DNA of 64,000 nucleotides from CAVTJL01 sp963735065 (GCA_963735065.1 CAVTJL010000004.1:1612001-1676000), one strand, 5' to 3'; shown: positions 27,077 through 39,836, counted from the first letter of the stretch. Made by a program: numbers and translations. Notes: generated from the letters alone by a model not told the origin.

Positions 27077-28223
27077 GCGATGCCGTAGAAGCGGCGGAGG
27101 AAGACCTCGTAGACGCGTGCCAGCGCCTCGATGTCGGCCACCGCCACATGCTCATCGACCTGGTGCATGGTCGAGCCCACGATACCGAACTCGATGACGG
27201 GACAGTAGCGGCGGACGAAGCGGGCATCCGAGGTGCCGCCCGACGTGCTGAGCTCGGGCCGCACGCCCGTCACCTCCTCGACGCTGGCGGCAAGAAGATC
27301 GCTCAGAGGCCCGGGCTCGGTCAGGAAGGCGTCACCGCTCGAGCTCAGCTCGAGCTCGTAGCCGCCACCCTGTCGGTCGAGCCGCTCGCGCAGCCAGCGC
27401 TCGAGCGATGCTGCCGTCTGCAGGTCGTTGTAGCGGATGTTGAACCGCGCCCGCGCCGCCCCCGGCACGACGTTCGAGGCGGGGTTGCCGATGTCGATGC
27501 TGGTCACCTGGAGGTTCGAGGGCTGAAACCAGCTGGTGCCCTCGTCGATCGGCTCGGCGAGCAGCGCCGCCAGCATCGCGACCGCGCGGTGCGCCGCATT
27601 GTCGGCACGCTGGGGATAGGCGGTGTGGCCCTGGCGGCCGAGGACCCTGAGCTCGCCCGTGAGCGAGCCTCGGCGGCCGATTTTGGCCATCTCGCCCAGG
27701 CGTTCGGGACAGGTGGGCTCGCCCACGAGGCAGGCATCGAAGCGCTCGCCCGCCTGGGCCACCCAGTCCAGGAGCTTGCGGGTGCCGTTGACGGCATCGC
27801 CCTCCTCGTCCCCGGTGATGAGCAGGGTGAGCGCGCAGCCCTTCGCGCCAAGCTCAGGCGCCAGGCGCGAGGCGGCCGCGACGAATGCGGCAATGCCGCT
27901 CTTCATGTCGGCGGCGCCGCGCCCGTAGAGCCGTCCGTCCTGGATCTCGCCCGCGAACGGATCGACGCTCCAGCGCGCCAGATCGCCGGGAGGCACGACG
28001 TCGACATGGCCGCAGAAGGCGAGATGCGGGCCACCCCCGCCGAGCTTGGCGGCAAGGTTCTCGACAGCCGCCCTGCCCGGCTCCTCGAAGCTGCGCCTAC
28101 GGCAGTCGAAGCCCAGCGGCCTCAGCGTGCGCTCGAGGAGGTCGAGCGCCGAGCCGGCGTCGGGCGTGACCGTGGGGCAGCGGACGAGCGCCTGCGTCAG
28201 CTCGACCGGATCCACCGTCGACA

Positions 28224-28224
<1 letters not shown>
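27073..28224 (-). CDS. dapE: succinyl-diaminopimelate desuccinylase
   Basis: Zinc-dependent hydrolysis of N-succinyl-LL-diaminopimelate in lysine and peptidoglycan precursor synthesis. The 383-residue protein shows FCGHVDVVPPGD (metal-binding His and Asp), YGRGAADMKSGIAAF, ITGDEEGDAVNGT (catalytic Glu pair), EPTCPERLGEM, and the C-terminal SGGTSDARFV. The start codon shares one base with the dapD stop (TGATG). The longer frame upstream is dapD in another frame. Confidence 0.97.
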
Positions 28225-29066
<842 letters not shown>

Positions 29067-29172
29067 TCCCGAGTGCCTCGCTAAAGTTCGGAGCGCCGTA
29101 GCCTATCGCCCGCCCTCTTCCTGTCAACGCGGGCTCTTGCCGCCCGCCCCATGCCTGGCCTACCTCTCCTGC

Positions 29173-30597
<1,425 letters not shown>

Positions 30598-30609
30598 GGG
30601 AAGCGAGCC

Positions 30610-31404
<795 letters not shown>

Positions 31405-31472
31405 GGCGGCTTGACCGCCGAGCGGGGCGGGCGCATCCGAGGTTACCGAACAGGGTACTTGAGGAGCAGGCG

Positions 31473-32415
31473 ATGAAAGGGCTGCCGAGCCGTGTCCGTG
31501 TCACCGAGGTCGGCCCGCGCGACGGCTTCCAGATGGAGAAGGCCTTCATCCCGACCGACACCAAGATCGGGCTCATCAACGGCCTCATCGACGCCGGCCT
31601 GCGCTCTCTCGAGGTGACGAGCTTCGTGTCGCCCCGCGCCGTGCCCCAGCTTCGGGACGCGGTGGAGGTCATCGCCGGCATCGAGCATCGTCCGGACGTC
31701 GAGCTTCTGGCGCTCGTGCCGAATGTGAAGGGTGCCGAGCGGGCGCTCGAGACCGGCATCGACGGCATCGTTCTTTTCGTCTCCGCCTCGGAGACGCACA
31801 ACCGGAAGAACGTCAACCGGTCGGTGCGGGAGTCGCTGGAAGGCTTCACCGACGTCTGCAAGACGGTCTCGGGCTCGAGCATCGCCGTCCATGGCGCCAT
31901 CGCCACGGCCTTCGGCTGCCCCTTCGAAGGCGAGGTGAGGACCAGCGCGGTCGTCGACATCGTGAAGGCGATGCGGGACCTGGGCATCCATTATGTCTCG
32001 CTGGGCGACACGACGGGCATGGCGACGCCGCCGCTGATCCAGCGCCTCTGCCATGCGCTGGGCGAGGCGGTGCCGGAGGTCGAGGTCGGGCTGCACTTCC
32101 ACAACACGCGCGGCATCGGCCTCGCCAATGTCCTGGCCGGCCTCGAGGTGGGCATGACCCGCTTCGACAGCTCGATCGGCGGCCTCGGCGGCTGCCCCTT
32201 CGCGGCGGGCGCCACCGGCAACATCTGCACCGAGGATCTCGTCTACCTGCTCGACGAGTGCGGGATCGAGTTCCGGCATCGACCTCGAGCGGCTCATCGC
32301 CGTCGCCCACGAGGTCGAGAAGGTGTTGGGGCGCGAGCTGCCGGGCCAAGTGATGAAGTCCGGCCCACGTCTCCGCCTACACGACGCCGGCGCGGTAGCA
32401 ACGGCAGCCGGCTGA
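31473..32415 (+). pseudogene. hydroxymethylglutaryl-CoA lyase family protein, frameshifted as sequenced
   Basis: DRE-TIM metallolyase related to HMG-CoA lyase, which splits HMG-CoA to acetyl-CoA and acetoacetate. The motifs RVTEVGPRDGFQ, SLGDTTGMATP, GLHFHNTRG and the signature GGLGGCPFAAGATGN are intact. The frame breaks after ECGIE: the sequence GAGTTCC at about 32268-32274 holds one T too many. With it removed, the protein continues SGIDLERLIAVAHEVEKVL and ends ...AVATAAG at a TGA at 32413-32415. As written, the last ~50 residues are replaced by an unrelated basic tail running to 32489. Relatives with this TctCBA context may cleave other branched 3-hydroxyacyl-CoA esters. Confidence 0.9.
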
Positions 32416-32508
32416 GCCGACCCCGGATATGCGCGCTTGCCGTCCTCCATGGACGGAAGCTAAACAAAAATTGTGGTGAACAAGAATGAATGCCGAGGGA
32501 GGCAGTCC

Positions 32509-33489
32509 ATGGCCCTGTCCCGCATAGTCCAGGTCGTCGCCAGTGGCGGCCTCTGGCTCGCGCTGAGCGCCTTCAGCCCCAGCCATGTCGAATGCATCGC
32601 CCCGGCAAGCCCCGGCGGCGGCTGGGACTTCACCTGCCGATCGGTGAGCAAGATCCTCTATGACCTGAAGCTGGTCCCCGAGCCCGTGCAGGTCACGAAC
32701 ATGCCGGGCGGCACCGGTGCGGTCGCCTTCGCCAACGTCGCGGGCAAGCGCTCGGACGATGCCAATCTCCTGGTCGCGACCAGCACGGTCGGCATCACGC
32801 AGATCGCCCAGGGCCGGTATCCGGGCGGCGTCGACACCATGCGCTGGCTGGCGATGCTCGGCACCGATGTGGGCGCCGTCCTCGTCGCGAAGGACAGCCC
32901 CTTGAAGACGCTCAAGGACCTCATGGATGCGCTCAAGAAGGACCCGGGCTCGGTGGTCGCGGCGGGCTCCAGCGCGATCGGCGGATGGGATCATCTCCGC
33001 CTCCTGATGCTGGCCGAGAAAGCCGGGATCTCCGGCGCGGACCTGAGGAAGATCCGCTGGGTGCAGTATGATGGCGGCGGGCCCGCGGTCACCCAGATGC
33101 TCGGCGGCCACGCAGGCGTCGTGCTCGTCGACCTGGGCGAGATCGCGGGCTTCGTCGAGTCCGGCGACGTCCGCGTGCTGGCCGTCCTCGGCGACGAGCG
33201 CGTCGACACGCCCCTCTTCAAGGACATACCGACCGCCAAGGAAGCCGGTTACGACGTCGTCGGCTATAACTGGCGAGGCTTCTATCTCCCCGGCAAGGTC
33301 GGCGACGACGCCTATGACGGCTGGGTCGACATCATGCACAAGCTCTATCAGTCGGACGACTGGCAGAAGACCGCCAAGGAGCACGGGCTGATCCCGAAAT
33401 GGATCGGCGGCAAGGACTTCGTCACCTTCGTCAACAGCCAGGTCGACACCATGGCGCAGATCTCGAAGGAGATCGGAGTCATCAAATGA
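32509..33489 (+). CDS. tctC: tripartite tricarboxylate transporter substrate-binding protein (TctC)
   Basis: Periplasmic binding protein of a TctABC-type carboxylate uptake system. The 326-residue product begins MALSRIVQVVASGGLWLALS, a plausible though weak signal peptide. It has the family features IAPASPGGGWD, NMPGGTGAVAFANV and VQYDGGGPAVTQMLGGHAG. The start at 32509 has GAGGGAGG about 6 bases upstream. Its stop overlaps the tctB start. The ligand cannot be read from sequence; the neighbouring CoA-lyase-type enzyme suggests a branched di- or tricarboxylate. Confidence 0.92.
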   Translation: MALSRIVQVVASGGLWLALSAFSPSHVECIAPASPGGGWDFTCRSVSKILYDLKLVPEPVQVTNMPGGTGAVAFANVAGKRSDDANLLVATSTVGITQIAQGRYPGGVDTMRWLAMLGTDVGAVLVAKDSPLKTLKDLMDALKKDPGSVVAAGSSAIGGWDHLRLLMLAEKAGISGADLRKIRWVQYDGGGPAVTQMLGGHAGVVLVDLGEIAGFVESGDVRVLAVLGDERVDTPLFKDIPTAKEAGYDVVGYNWRGFYLPGKVGDDAYDGWVDIMHKLYQSDDWQKTAKEHGLIPKWIGGKDFVTFVNSQVDTMAQISKEIGVIK

Positions 33490-33923
33490 GCGATCGGATC
33501 GCGGGCGTCGTCATCGCGGCGCTCGCGCTCTGGTATGGGCTTACCGCCGGACAGTACGAGAGCGGCTTCAGCGATCCCCTCGGACCCGCGGCATTCCCTC
33601 AGCTCATCTCGATACCGCTCGGTCTTCTCGGGCTCTTCCTTATCGTCCGGCCCGACGCCGAGCCGCGCTGGCCGAAGGGCGCGGCCCTCCTCCGCCAGGG
33701 CGCTGGACTCGTGCTCCTGGTGCTCTACGCGATGACCCTCGAGGGGCTTGGCTTCCCGATCGCCACCGCGCTCGCGATCGCCCTGATCGCGCGCCTGCTC
33801 GGCGCCCGCTGGTGGCAGGGAGCGGTGGCGGGCGTAGCGCTCAGCGCCCTGCTCTGGGTCACCTTCGACCGCCTCCTGGGGCTGCCGCTGCCCCTCGGGC
33901 TCCTCGGCCAGGCGCGCGTCTAG
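33486..33923 (+). CDS. tctB: tripartite tricarboxylate transporter small membrane subunit (TctB)
   Basis: A 145-residue protein with four hydrophobic segments and the typical FSDPLGPAAFPQLI motif after the first one. The start overlaps the tctC stop by ATGA, and the stop abuts the tctA start (TAGATG) without a gap. This tight order is standard for the transporter. Confidence 0.9.
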   Translation: MSDRIAGVVIAALALWYGLTAGQYESGFSDPLGPAAFPQLISIPLGLLGLFLIVRPDAEPRWPKGAALLRQGAGLVLLVLYAMTLEGLGFPIATALAIALIARLLGARWWQGAVAGVALSALLWVTFDRLLGLPLPLGLLGQARV

Positions 33924-35426
33924 ATGGAGACCCTCCTGGCGCTGGCGCATGGTTTCGGCGTGGCCTTCCAGCCGAACAACCTGCTGCTCTCCCTGATCGG
34001 CGCTTTCGTCGGCACCGTCGTCGGGTCTCTGCCCGGGCTGGGGCCGGTCAACGGGGTCGCCATCCTGATCCCCCTCGCCTACAGCCTCCAGCTGGAGCCG
34101 GTCTCGGCGCTCATCCTGCTCGCCAGCGTCTATTACGGTTGCATGTATGGGGGCCGCATCTCGAGCATCCTTTTGAACATCCCGGGCGACGAGCCGGCGG
34201 TGATGACGACGCTCGACGGCTATCCCATGGCCAAGAGCGGCCGAGCGGCCGAGGCGCTCGCGATATCGGGGGTCGCCTCCTTCGTCGGCGCCACGCTCGC
34301 AACCATCGGGCTGACCTTCTTCGCGCCGCTTCTAGCCAAGGCCGCGATCGACTTCGGGCCGGCCGAATATTTTGCTCTCTACATCCTGGCCTTCGCCACC
34401 ATCGGCGGCGTAACCGGCAGCAACCCGGCCAAGACCCTGGTCGCCGCGGCACTCGGCATCGCGCTCGGCACGATCGGCAGCGACCCGCAGACGGGAATCC
34501 CGCGCTATACCTTCGGGGTCTACAACCTCTTCGACGGCATCAACTTCATCGTCGCGATCGTGGGCGTCTTCGCGATCAGCGAGTTTTTGGTCTTTCTCGA
34601 AAATCCGATGAAGGTCACCGAGGCCCGCGTCGCCATGGGGCGGCTGGGTGCCATCTTCCACGATCTCTGGTTCACGCGCTGGGCGATGCTGCGCGGCAGC
34701 GTGATCGGCTTCCTCGCGGGCGTCCTGCCCGGCGCCGGCGCCTCGCTCGGCAGCTTCCTGTCCTACGCCTTCGAGCGCCGCGTCTCGAACAAGGAGGATA
34801 CCTTCGGCAAGGGCGATCCGCGTGGCGTGGCGGCACCGGAGGCCGGCAACAATGCCGCAGCCGGCGGCGCCCTCGTGCCGATGCTGACGCTGGGCGTTCC
34901 GGGCAGCGGCACCACCGCCGTGCTGTTGGCGCTGCTGATCTCCCTCAACATCACGCCCGGCCCGCTGCTGTTCGCCAAGCAGCCGGAGGTCGTCTGGGGG
35001 CTGATCGCAGCCCTCTATCTCGGCAACCTGATGCTGCTCGTGCTCAATCTGCCGCTGGTCGGCATCTTCACGCGGCTACTCAGCCTGCCCTACTGGCTCC
35101 TGATGCCGCTGGTCGTCATGGTCGGCTTTCTCGGCGTCTACTCGATCAACCACAGCACCTTCGACCTCTATATGATGGTTGCCTTCGGCGTCCTGGGCTA
35201 TGTGCTGCGCAAGCTCGACATCTCGCTGGTGCCGCTCATCCTCGGGCTGCTGCTCGGCAACGACATGGAAATAAATCTCAGACGCGCGCTGAGCATCAGC
35301 AACGGCGATTGGAGCATTCTCGTCAGGAGCCCCATCGCCGACGGCATCTATCTCCTCATGTTGGTCCTGCTCGCCGTGGCGGTCTTCGCCTCGGCCCGGC
35401 GGCGGCGGATCGGCAGCAACGACTGA
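33924..35426 (+). CDS. tctA: tripartite tricarboxylate transporter large membrane subunit (TctA)
   Basis: Main permease of the system, 500 residues with about 11-12 hydrophobic segments. The conserved GTVVGSLPGLGPVNGVAIL repeat near the N-terminus and its counterpart GVLPGAGASLGSFLSYAFER in the second half, plus LGVPGSGTTAVLLA, identify TctA. It uses the ATG directly after the tctB stop. Confidence 0.96.
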   Translation: METLLALAHGFGVAFQPNNLLLSLIGAFVGTVVGSLPGLGPVNGVAILIPLAYSLQLEPVSALILLASVYYGCMYGGRISSILLNIPGDEPAVMTTLDGYPMAKSGRAAEALAISGVASFVGATLATIGLTFFAPLLAKAAIDFGPAEYFALYILAFATIGGVTGSNPAKTLVAAALGIALGTIGSDPQTGIPRYTFGVYNLFDGINFIVAIVGVFAISEFLVFLENPMKVTEARVAMGRLGAIFHDLWFTRWAMLRGSVIGFLAGVLPGAGASLGSFLSYAFERRVSNKEDTFGKGDPRGVAAPEAGNNAAAGGALVPMLTLGVPGSGTTAVLLALLISLNITPGPLLFAKQPEVVWGLIAALYLGNLMLLVLNLPLVGIFTRLLSLPYWLLMPLVVMVGFLGVYSINHSTFDLYMMVAFGVLGYVLRKLDISLVPLILGLLLGNDMEINLRRALSISNGDWSILVRSPIADGIYLLMLVLLAVAVFASARRRRIGSND

Positions 35427-35437
35427 CCGGCATGGAA

Positions 35438-35455
35438 CGCCGCCCTTGCGCGGCG
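35438..35455 (+). terminator. hairpin after tctA
   Basis: CGCCGC (35438-35443) and GCGGCG (35450-35455) form a 6-bp GC stem with a 6-base loop, 11 bases after the tctA stop. No U-tract follows. It may end the tct transcript. Confidence 0.4.
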
Positions 35456-35501
35456 GCGCCCGCCTCTTACTAGTAGCGCGGCGCAGCATCGGAAGGATCT
35501 C

Positions 35502-35993
35502 ATGCGTCACGCCGCCGTGCTCGGGGCTCTGAGCCTGCTCACCATGGTCGCCTGCTCGATGGAGCCGCCCTTGCAGGTCGGCGATGCGGGTGTTGCCCGG
35601 TCGCGCGACGTATCGGTGGCGCCGGACGTGGCCCGCCAGCACCTTCTGGCCAAGCTCGAGGCCTCCGGCTTCAGGGTCGATACCACCCTGGGCTCCGGCG
35701 CTCTCCGCGCCGAGACGATGAACGCGCCGCCGGGCTGGGCTTCATGCCCGACCGCGACGGCGAACGATCCCTATTCGGATGCGAACCGCTTCAGCTCCGA
35801 GCAGCCCAAAGGGTTGCGTGTCCTGGTCGTTGCCACGGTGACGCAGATTTCCGGAACGACCGTCGTGAGCCTCGAGCCGCGCTATTTCGGCCAGTATGAG
35901 AACCCGTTCACCAACACCACCTTCGAGCGCGACTGCCTCGCCACCGGTGTCCTCGAGAAACAGCTGCTCGATGCGGCGGCCGCAGCAGGCTGA
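35502..35993 (+). CDS. putative lipoprotein (first of a paralogous pair)
   Basis: A 163-residue product starting with a short signal sequence, LSLLTMVACS, with Cys18 as probable lipidation site. The rest is predicted periplasmic and shows no named family. It contains WASCPTA and ends DCLATGVLEKQLLDAAAAAG. The ending and the overall pattern match the next gene (CRSTGVLERRLLDAARG), so the two look like tandem duplicates. A GGAAGGA element precedes the ATG. Confidence 0.75.
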   Translation: MRHAAVLGALSLLTMVACSMEPPLQVGDAGVARSRDVSVAPDVARQHLLAKLEASGFRVDTTLGSGALRAETMNAPPGWASCPTATANDPYSDANRFSSEQPKGLRVLVVATVTQISGTTVVSLEPRYFGQYENPFTNTTFERDCLATGVLEKQLLDAAAAAG

Positions 35994-36033
35994 GGCCCTG
36001 TCCCTCGGCGCTTCGCCCACCGGAGGTGGCGCC

Positions 36034-36546
36034 ATGGAGCGATCGACAGGCAAGGCCATGCCATGGCGCGCGCGTATCCTTGTCCCGCTGGGTCTCTTCC
36101 TGGTCCTGGGCGTGGGCTGCACGACCGCCTCGGTGGTGCCGGCTCCGGTGACCGAGATCCGGGCCGATGCCCCGTCGGACGTCGTCCGAGGTCGTGTCGT
36201 GCAGGCGCTCGCCACGGAAGGGCTCGTGCTGTCGTCTCCGCCCGGCCCGAGGGAGCTCACGGCCACGGCGGCGAGCGGTGCCATCGCGCCCGCCTGGGTC
36301 GTCTGCCCCCACTTCTGGCACGAGGACGACACGAGCTTTTTCCCGCGCTGGCAGGTCGTCAGGCCGACGCCGTTGCGTGCCGTGGTCACGGTGAGCCTCG
36401 TGCCTTCAGATGGCACGACCCTCGTCCATGTCGCGGCGCGCTTCACCGGCAGCTATCTCGACAGCTTCGTCAACTTCACGAGGACGGCGGCCTGCCGCTC
36501 GACGGGCGTCCTGGAGCGCCGGCTGCTCGACGCCGCCCGAGGATAG
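36034..36546 (+). CDS. putative lipoprotein (second of a paralogous pair)
   Basis: A 170-residue product with a basic N-terminus and hydrophobic LVPLGLFLVLGVGCTT, a lipoprotein-like signal with Cys at about 29. The body has a VxSLVPSDGTTLVHV strand and the closing CRSTGVLERRLLDAARG, similar to the preceding gene. The ATG at 36034 has GGAGG 7 bases upstream. It is 40 bases after its paralogue and probably co-transcribed. No function is known to me. Confidence 0.75.
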   Translation: MERSTGKAMPWRARILVPLGLFLVLGVGCTTASVVPAPVTEIRADAPSDVVRGRVVQALATEGLVLSSPPGPRELTATAASGAIAPAWVVCPHFWHEDDTSFFPRWQVVRPTPLRAVVTVSLVPSDGTTLVHVAARFTGSYLDSFVNFTRTAACRSTGVLERRLLDAARG

Positions 36547-36743
36547 AACCGCGCCGCAGCAGCGGCTGGCAGCCTCCTCTCCGCGCCGGGAGATCCCATG
36601 GCTCCGGGCGTGCCGGGCTTGGCTCGCCGACAGTCATGTCGGGGATCGTGCGACAATAAGCGAGACGCCTCGGGACAATTGACGGAGCCCCGCGAAGGCC
36701 AGCTGCCCCCGTGCCATCTCAAGGGTTTGTAGGACTGGACCGC

Positions 36744-36772
36744 TTGACATGAGGCCGGGGCGCACAGAGTAG
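36744..36772 (+). promoter_or_regulatory. possible promoter upstream of the acyl-CoA dehydrogenase gene
   Basis: A perfect -35 box TTGACA (36744-36749) is followed after 17 bases by GAGTAG, a poor -10. It lies in the 269-base gene-free interval 36547-36815. The same interval holds a 6-bp palindromic hairpin CCGACA-GTCA-TGTCGG at 36627-36642, which could terminate the lipoprotein transcript. Confidence 0.35.
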
Positions 36773-36815
36773 CTGATGGCGGAGCACCTAACGTTCCCAG
36801 GACGACCAGGAAACC

Positions 36816-38540
36816 ATGGTTCCTTATATCCCACCGCTGGACGACATCCGCTTCGTCATGACCAAGGTCGCGGGCCTCGATCGGGTAGCTCGGCTGCCCG
36901 GCCTCGAGGCGGCGAGCGCGGAGCTCGTGGCCCAGGTGATCGAGGAGGCGGGCAGGCTCGCGGGCAAAGTGCTGGCGCCCCTCAACCAGCAGGGGGACGA
37001 GGTCGGCGCCGTGCTGGAGCGGGGCGCCGTCCGGTCAGCGCCAGGCTTCAAGGAGGCCTACCGGGCCTTCGCGGACGGCGGCTGGATGGGCCTCCCCTTC
37101 CCTGAGACGTCGGGCGGCCAGGGCCTGCCCCGCTTGGTCAATACCGCGGTGGCCGAGATGTGGAACGCCGCCAACACCAGCCTGATGCTCTGCCCGCTGC
37201 TGACCCAGGCGGCGATCGAGGCCCTGATCCACCACGGCACCGCCGAGCTGCAGAGCGTCTATCTGCCGAAGCTGATGAGCGGTGAATGGACCGGCGCCAT
37301 GTGCCTCACCGAGCCGCATGCGGGCTCGGACGTGGGCGCTCTGACGACCCAGGCGGAGCCGGCCGAGAGCCACTATCTGATCCGCGGTCAGAAGATTTTC
37401 ATCACCTTCGGTGAGCACGATCTGACGCCCAACATCGTCCATCTCGTGCTCGCCCGCCTGCCCGACGCGCCGCCCGGCACCAAGGGGATCTCCCTCTTCC
37501 TCGTGCCCAAGTTTCTTCCCAAAGCGGATGGCAGCCTGGGACGCCGCAACGACCTTCGCTGCCTCAAGCTCGAGCACAAGCTCGGCATCAAGGGCAGCCC
37601 CACCTGCGTCATGGCCTATGGCGATCAGGGCGGCGCCGTCGGCTTCCTGGTCGGCGACGAGAACGCGGGCATGCGCTGCATGTTCACGATGATGAACAAT
37701 GCGCGTCTGGCCGTCGGGCACGAAGGCCTGGGGCTGGCCGAGCGAGCCTATCAGCAGGCCCTTGCCTACGCCCATGAGCGGACACAAGGCCGGCACGCCG
37801 GGCGCCCGGCAAGGCTCGTAGACTACGCCGATGTGCGGCGCATGCTCATGACGATGCGCTGCCTCATCGCCGCGATGCGCGCCTTGGCCTACGAGACCGC
37901 CGCCTGGGTCGACAGGGCCGAGCATGAGCCGGTAAACGAGGTCCGCCGGCTCGCTACCGGCCGGGTGGCCCTGCTGACGCCGAGCGTGAAGGCGTGGTGC
38001 ACCGATCTCGCCCAGGAGATCACCTCGCTCGCGATCCAGGTGCACGGTGGCATGGGCTACATCGAGGAGACGGGCGTCGCCCAGCATTATCGCGACGCCA
38101 GAATCCTCCCGATCTACGAGGGCACCAACGGTATCCAGGCCATGGATCTCGTCAGCCGCAAGCTGTCGCTGGAAGGCGGCGACCTACCCTGGCGGCTGCT
38201 CGCGGAGCTCAAGGCCGAGCTTTCCGCCCTCGACCCGGAGCTCCGCCCCGAGCTCGAGCGCGCGCTCTCGACGCTGGCCAGCGCCACCCGCCACCTGCAG
38301 CAGGCAGGCGAGGAGGACCGAGGCGCTGCCGCCACGCCCTATCTCCGCCTCTTCGGCTTCACGATGGGAGGCTTCCTGATAGCGCGCGGGGCGAGCGCCG
38401 CGGCCGGCGATCCGGCCGGGGCAGCATGGCCGGGCCTCGCTCGCTTCTATGTCCGCCAGCTCCTTCCCCAGGCCGTAGCCTTGGGGGCGGCGTGCGAGGC
38501 GCCGGCAGGCGACCTCGACCCGGCACTGCTTGCGGGATGA
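36816..38540 (+). CDS. acyl-CoA dehydrogenase (DmdC-like)
   Basis: FAD enzyme of 574 residues that introduces a 2,3-double bond into an acyl-CoA. It has the long layout of the DmdC/AidB-like branch: an extra N-terminal stretch, MCLTEPHAGSDVGAL (FAD-binding), the ARILPIYEGTNGIQAMDLV motif holding the catalytic Glu, and a C-terminal extra domain. DmdC itself acts on 3-methylmercaptopropionyl-CoA, but the other dmd genes are not here, so the substrate is open. It stands alone between the lipoprotein pair and the convergent his operon. Confidence 0.93.
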   Translation: MVPYIPPLDDIRFVMTKVAGLDRVARLPGLEAASAELVAQVIEEAGRLAGKVLAPLNQQGDEVGAVLERGAVRSAPGFKEAYRAFADGGWMGLPFPETSGGQGLPRLVNTAVAEMWNAANTSLMLCPLLTQAAIEALIHHGTAELQSVYLPKLMSGEWTGAMCLTEPHAGSDVGALTTQAEPAESHYLIRGQKIFITFGEHDLTPNIVHLVLARLPDAPPGTKGISLFLVPKFLPKADGSLGRRNDLRCLKLEHKLGIKGSPTCVMAYGDQGGAVGFLVGDENAGMRCMFTMMNNARLAVGHEGLGLAERAYQQALAYAHERTQGRHAGRPARLVDYADVRRMLMTMRCLIAAMRALAYETAAWVDRAEHEPVNEVRRLATGRVALLTPSVKAWCTDLAQEITSLAIQVHGGMGYIEETGVAQHYRDARILPIYEGTNGIQAMDLVSRKLSLEGGDLPWRLLAELKAELSALDPELRPELERALSTLASATRHLQQAGEEDRGAAATPYLRLFGFTMGGFLIARGASAAAGDPAGAAWPGLARFYVRQLLPQAVALGAACEAPAGDLDPALLAG

Positions 38541-38594
38541 TGCAGGCCGGCGGGCGGCAGAGGCCGGAGACCGGCAGCCCGGCGCCCGAGGCGA

Positions 38595-39836
38595 TCAGCC
38601 CCGCCGGGTGACCTTGAGCCCGCGCCGGTCGAGGTGGCGCTCGACCTCGGCCAGCTCGATGCCCTCGCGGGCGAGGCGGACGAGCGTGAAGTAGAGCACG
38701 TCCGCCGCTTCCCAGACCACCTCGTCGCGGCTCTCGGCGCGCGTCAGCTCCTCGGCTTCCTCGCGCAGCTTGGCATCGAGAAGAGCACGATCCGCGAAGA
38801 GCTTGGCGGTGTAGCTGCCCTCGGGTGCCGCCGCGCGACGTGCCTCGAGCAGCCGCGTCAGGTGGCCCAGCCCCTCATCCTCGCCCCAGCAGGTGCGCGT
38901 GTCCTCGTGGCAGAAGCCCGGACCCTTCTGGCGCACGACAAAGCGCGGCGAATCGCGGTCGCAATCGAGATCGATGCGCAAGAGCTCCTGCGTGGCCCCG
39001 CTCGTCTCGCCCTTCACCCAGAGCCCGCGCGAGCGGGACTGGTAGACACCCATGCGCCGCCGCACAGCCGCCCGGATCGAGTCCGGGCTGGAATAGACGA
39101 GGCCAAGAGCAACACCGCGCTCGTCGACGACGACGGTCGGAAAGAGGCCGTCAGGGCGGTCGGTCACCAGCGGCGCCATGATGGCGTCGGCGAGCTCGAG
39201 GCGGCCAGTGTAGAGCGCCATGCCGACCTGCGCATCGGCACCGATGGCATCGAGCGCCCGGATCTCCTCAGCTGTCGTGATGCCGCCCGCGATCGTCACG
39301 CGCGCCGGCTTCGCCGCCTCGACGATGGCCTTGGCGCGCTCGAGGTCGGTGCCCTGCATCCGCCCCTCGCGCTCGACGAAGGTGACGAGGAAGCCCGCGA
39401 CCAGATCCTTCAGCCGGGCGACCTGCTCGAGGACACCCTGCCCCGTGCCCTGCTGCCAGCCCTCGACGACGATCTCGCCGTTGCGCGCGTCGAGCGCGGC
39501 GATGACGCGGTCGCGCGGCAGCTTCTCCAGGATCTCCGGCTTCGCCATCGTGCCGAGAATGATCTTGCTGGCACCGCGATCGAGCCAGCCGATGGCTGTG
39601 TCGACATCGCGAATACCGCCGCCGACGCGACAGGGGAATCGCTGGACGAGGCTCTGGACGAGCGCCGCGTTGCTGCCGCGGCGCATCGCGGCGTCGAGAT
39701 CGATCACGGCGATCTCACCGGCGATCGCGAAGCGCTCGGCGATCGGCAGCGGATCGCCTGCGTCGATGGCCTTGGCCTCACCGCCGATGAGCTGGACGGC
39801 CTGGCCGCCCTGGAGGTCGATCGAGGGAACGATCAA
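38595..39836 (-). CDS. HisA-HisI-HisE trifunctional histidine biosynthesis protein
   Basis: One 413-residue frame carries three enzymes. Residues 1-225 are a HisA-type TIM barrel (ProFAR isomerase): IDL with Asp7, VGGGIRDV, ALDARNG with Asp116, and TIAGGITTAEEI. Residues about 226-320 are HisI (phosphoribosyl-AMP cyclohydrolase): LWVKGETSG at 272-280, DCD at 291-293 and zinc-site Cys309 and Cys316. Residues about 325-413 are HisE (phosphoribosyl-ATP pyrophosphatase): GSYTAKLF, LREEAEEL and WEAADVLYF. HisE, HisI and HisA catalyse steps 2, 3 and 4, so the fusion covers consecutive reactions. HisA has EREGRMQG where others have xxDGxxxG. The start overlaps the hisF stop by ATGA. HisIE fusions are well known; adding HisA in front is much less familiar to me. 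Confidence 0.94.
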   Translation of the reverse strand: MIVPSIDLQGGQAVQLIGGEAKAIDAGDPLPIAERFAIAGEIAVIDLDAAMRRGSNAALVQSLVQRFPCRVGGGIRDVDTAIGWLDRGASKIILGTMAKPEILEKLPRDRVIAALDARNGEIVVEGWQQGTGQGVLEQVARLKDLVAGFLVTFVEREGRMQGTDLERAKAIVEAAKPARVTIAGGITTAEEIRALDAIGADAQVGMALYTGRLELADAIMAPLVTDRPDGLFPTVVVDERGVALGLVYSSPDSIRAAVRRRMGVYQSRSRGLWVKGETSGATQELLRIDLDCDRDSPRFVVRQKGPGFCHEDTRTCWGEDEGLGHLTRLLEARRAAAPEGSYTAKLFADRALLDAKLREEAEELTRAESRDEVVWEAADVLYFTLVRLAREGIELAEVERHLDRRGLKVTRRG

